64,000 nt of DNA, from the NCBI RefSeq assembly GCF_048564905.1, contig NC_132991.1, positions 52,769,501-52,833,500 of the forward strand, written 5' to 3'. Source of the stretch: Vicugna pacos. Lineage: Eukaryota; Chordata; Mammalia; Artiodactyla; Camelidae. A program made the translations under genes and the position numbers. This document shows positions 63,661 to 64,000 of the stretch, one piece after another (positions within the stretch are counted from its first letter, which is position 1; every line of letters starts with the position of its first letter). The notes under the pieces were generated by a model that was given only the letters and a program-made list of their open reading frames with translations, did not search any database and was not told the DNA's origin.

Positions 63661-64000
63661 TGCTTGGTAACACATTCTTCCATGTATCACTTCCCTGCTT
63701 TCTTACCAATGTTCTCAGAGGTCAACTGGTTGGCTTTTGGGAGAGCATAAATGAAGGTAGTGTTTTTCTATATTAAAAAGCAGATACACAAGCTAGTGGA
63801 ATTGGATAACTTGCCAGTCAGATGGCAAGAGGAACCCTACTGCTGGTTGTAATTGCAGTGGTGCTAATCCTTAGTGTACTCCAGCACCACAATTGCTAGC
63901 TCACTTGTGAAGAGTTGTGATAAAATACAGATGGAAGGAGGTACTTATACGTAGCTTTCAAGAGATGTGGGATCAATGATAATTAAAAGAACTACAGAAC

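Larger units (their letters stand above)
31636..64000. other. Upstream PDE1A intron (incomplete), over 32 kb
   Basis: Sequence upstream of the first visible PDE1A exon. I looked for the alternative N-terminal exons I remember (one ending EKMWQRLKGI, one beginning MDDHVTIRKKHLQRP) on the minus strand and found neither. Named repeats are listed separately. Nothing assignable was seen in about 33620-34390, 35800-38400, 39210-41640, 41770-48560, 49550-51340, 53950-55200, 56280-56630, 56700-57640, 57960-61930 and 62280-63560. There is no CpG island or promoter-like GC rise. Confidence 0.6.

Noticed and set aside
1-64000. CRISPR array, operon, phage or other compact system
   Set aside because: No regular repeat-spacer array and no dense coding; the window is intronic mammalian DNA.

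Overview
The window is intronic mammalian DNA, most likely from a camelid (camel, llama or alpaca). It is AT-rich, has no CpG island and no bacterial-style gene packing. It carries spliced vertebrate exons and many LINE-1, LINE-2, MIR and hAT-type repeats. The camelid call rests on two tRNA-derived SINEs, at 1890-2046 and 14049-14192. Both have a tRNA-like head and an ACCTCC motif followed by an A-rich tail, which I recall as the Vic-1 type SINE of camelids.

The only protein-coding gene I can support is PDE1A, the calmodulin-dependent 3',5'-cyclic nucleotide phosphodiesterase 1A. It lies on the minus strand. Five consecutive internal coding exons are visible, in transcript order 31522-31635, 11363-11545, 5038-5104, 2087-2203 and 930-1070. 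All have GT/AG borders and compatible phases, and no stop lies in frame. Joined, they encode about residues 35-241 in the numbering of the PDE1A2 isoform. This covers the end of the first calmodulin-binding region, the inhibitory region, the second calmodulin-binding region and the start of the catalytic domain, including the YHNLIHA motif. The next catalytic exons lie below coordinate 1. The alternative first exons were not found, so they probably lie above 64000.

Layout: 1-11.5 kb holds four exons in short introns, one SINE, MIR and L1 fragments and a 71-bp tandem duplication. 11.5-31.5 kb is a 20-kb intron with a SINE inserted in an L2, a MER20, many MIRs and an L1 with a doubled tail. 31.6-64 kb is the next upstream intron. 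Its first 8 kb is rich in L1, including a fairly young ORF2 remnant at 34393-35790, and the rest holds L2 and MIR fossils, simple repeats and long unassigned stretches.

I found no new biological system. The observations most worth checking are a lineage-specific SINE 40 nt from a non-consensus PDE1A splice donor, a 44-bp L1 insertion with perfect 16-bp target duplications, several nested repeats, and a strong bias of LINE and SINE insertions toward the strand opposite PDE1A.
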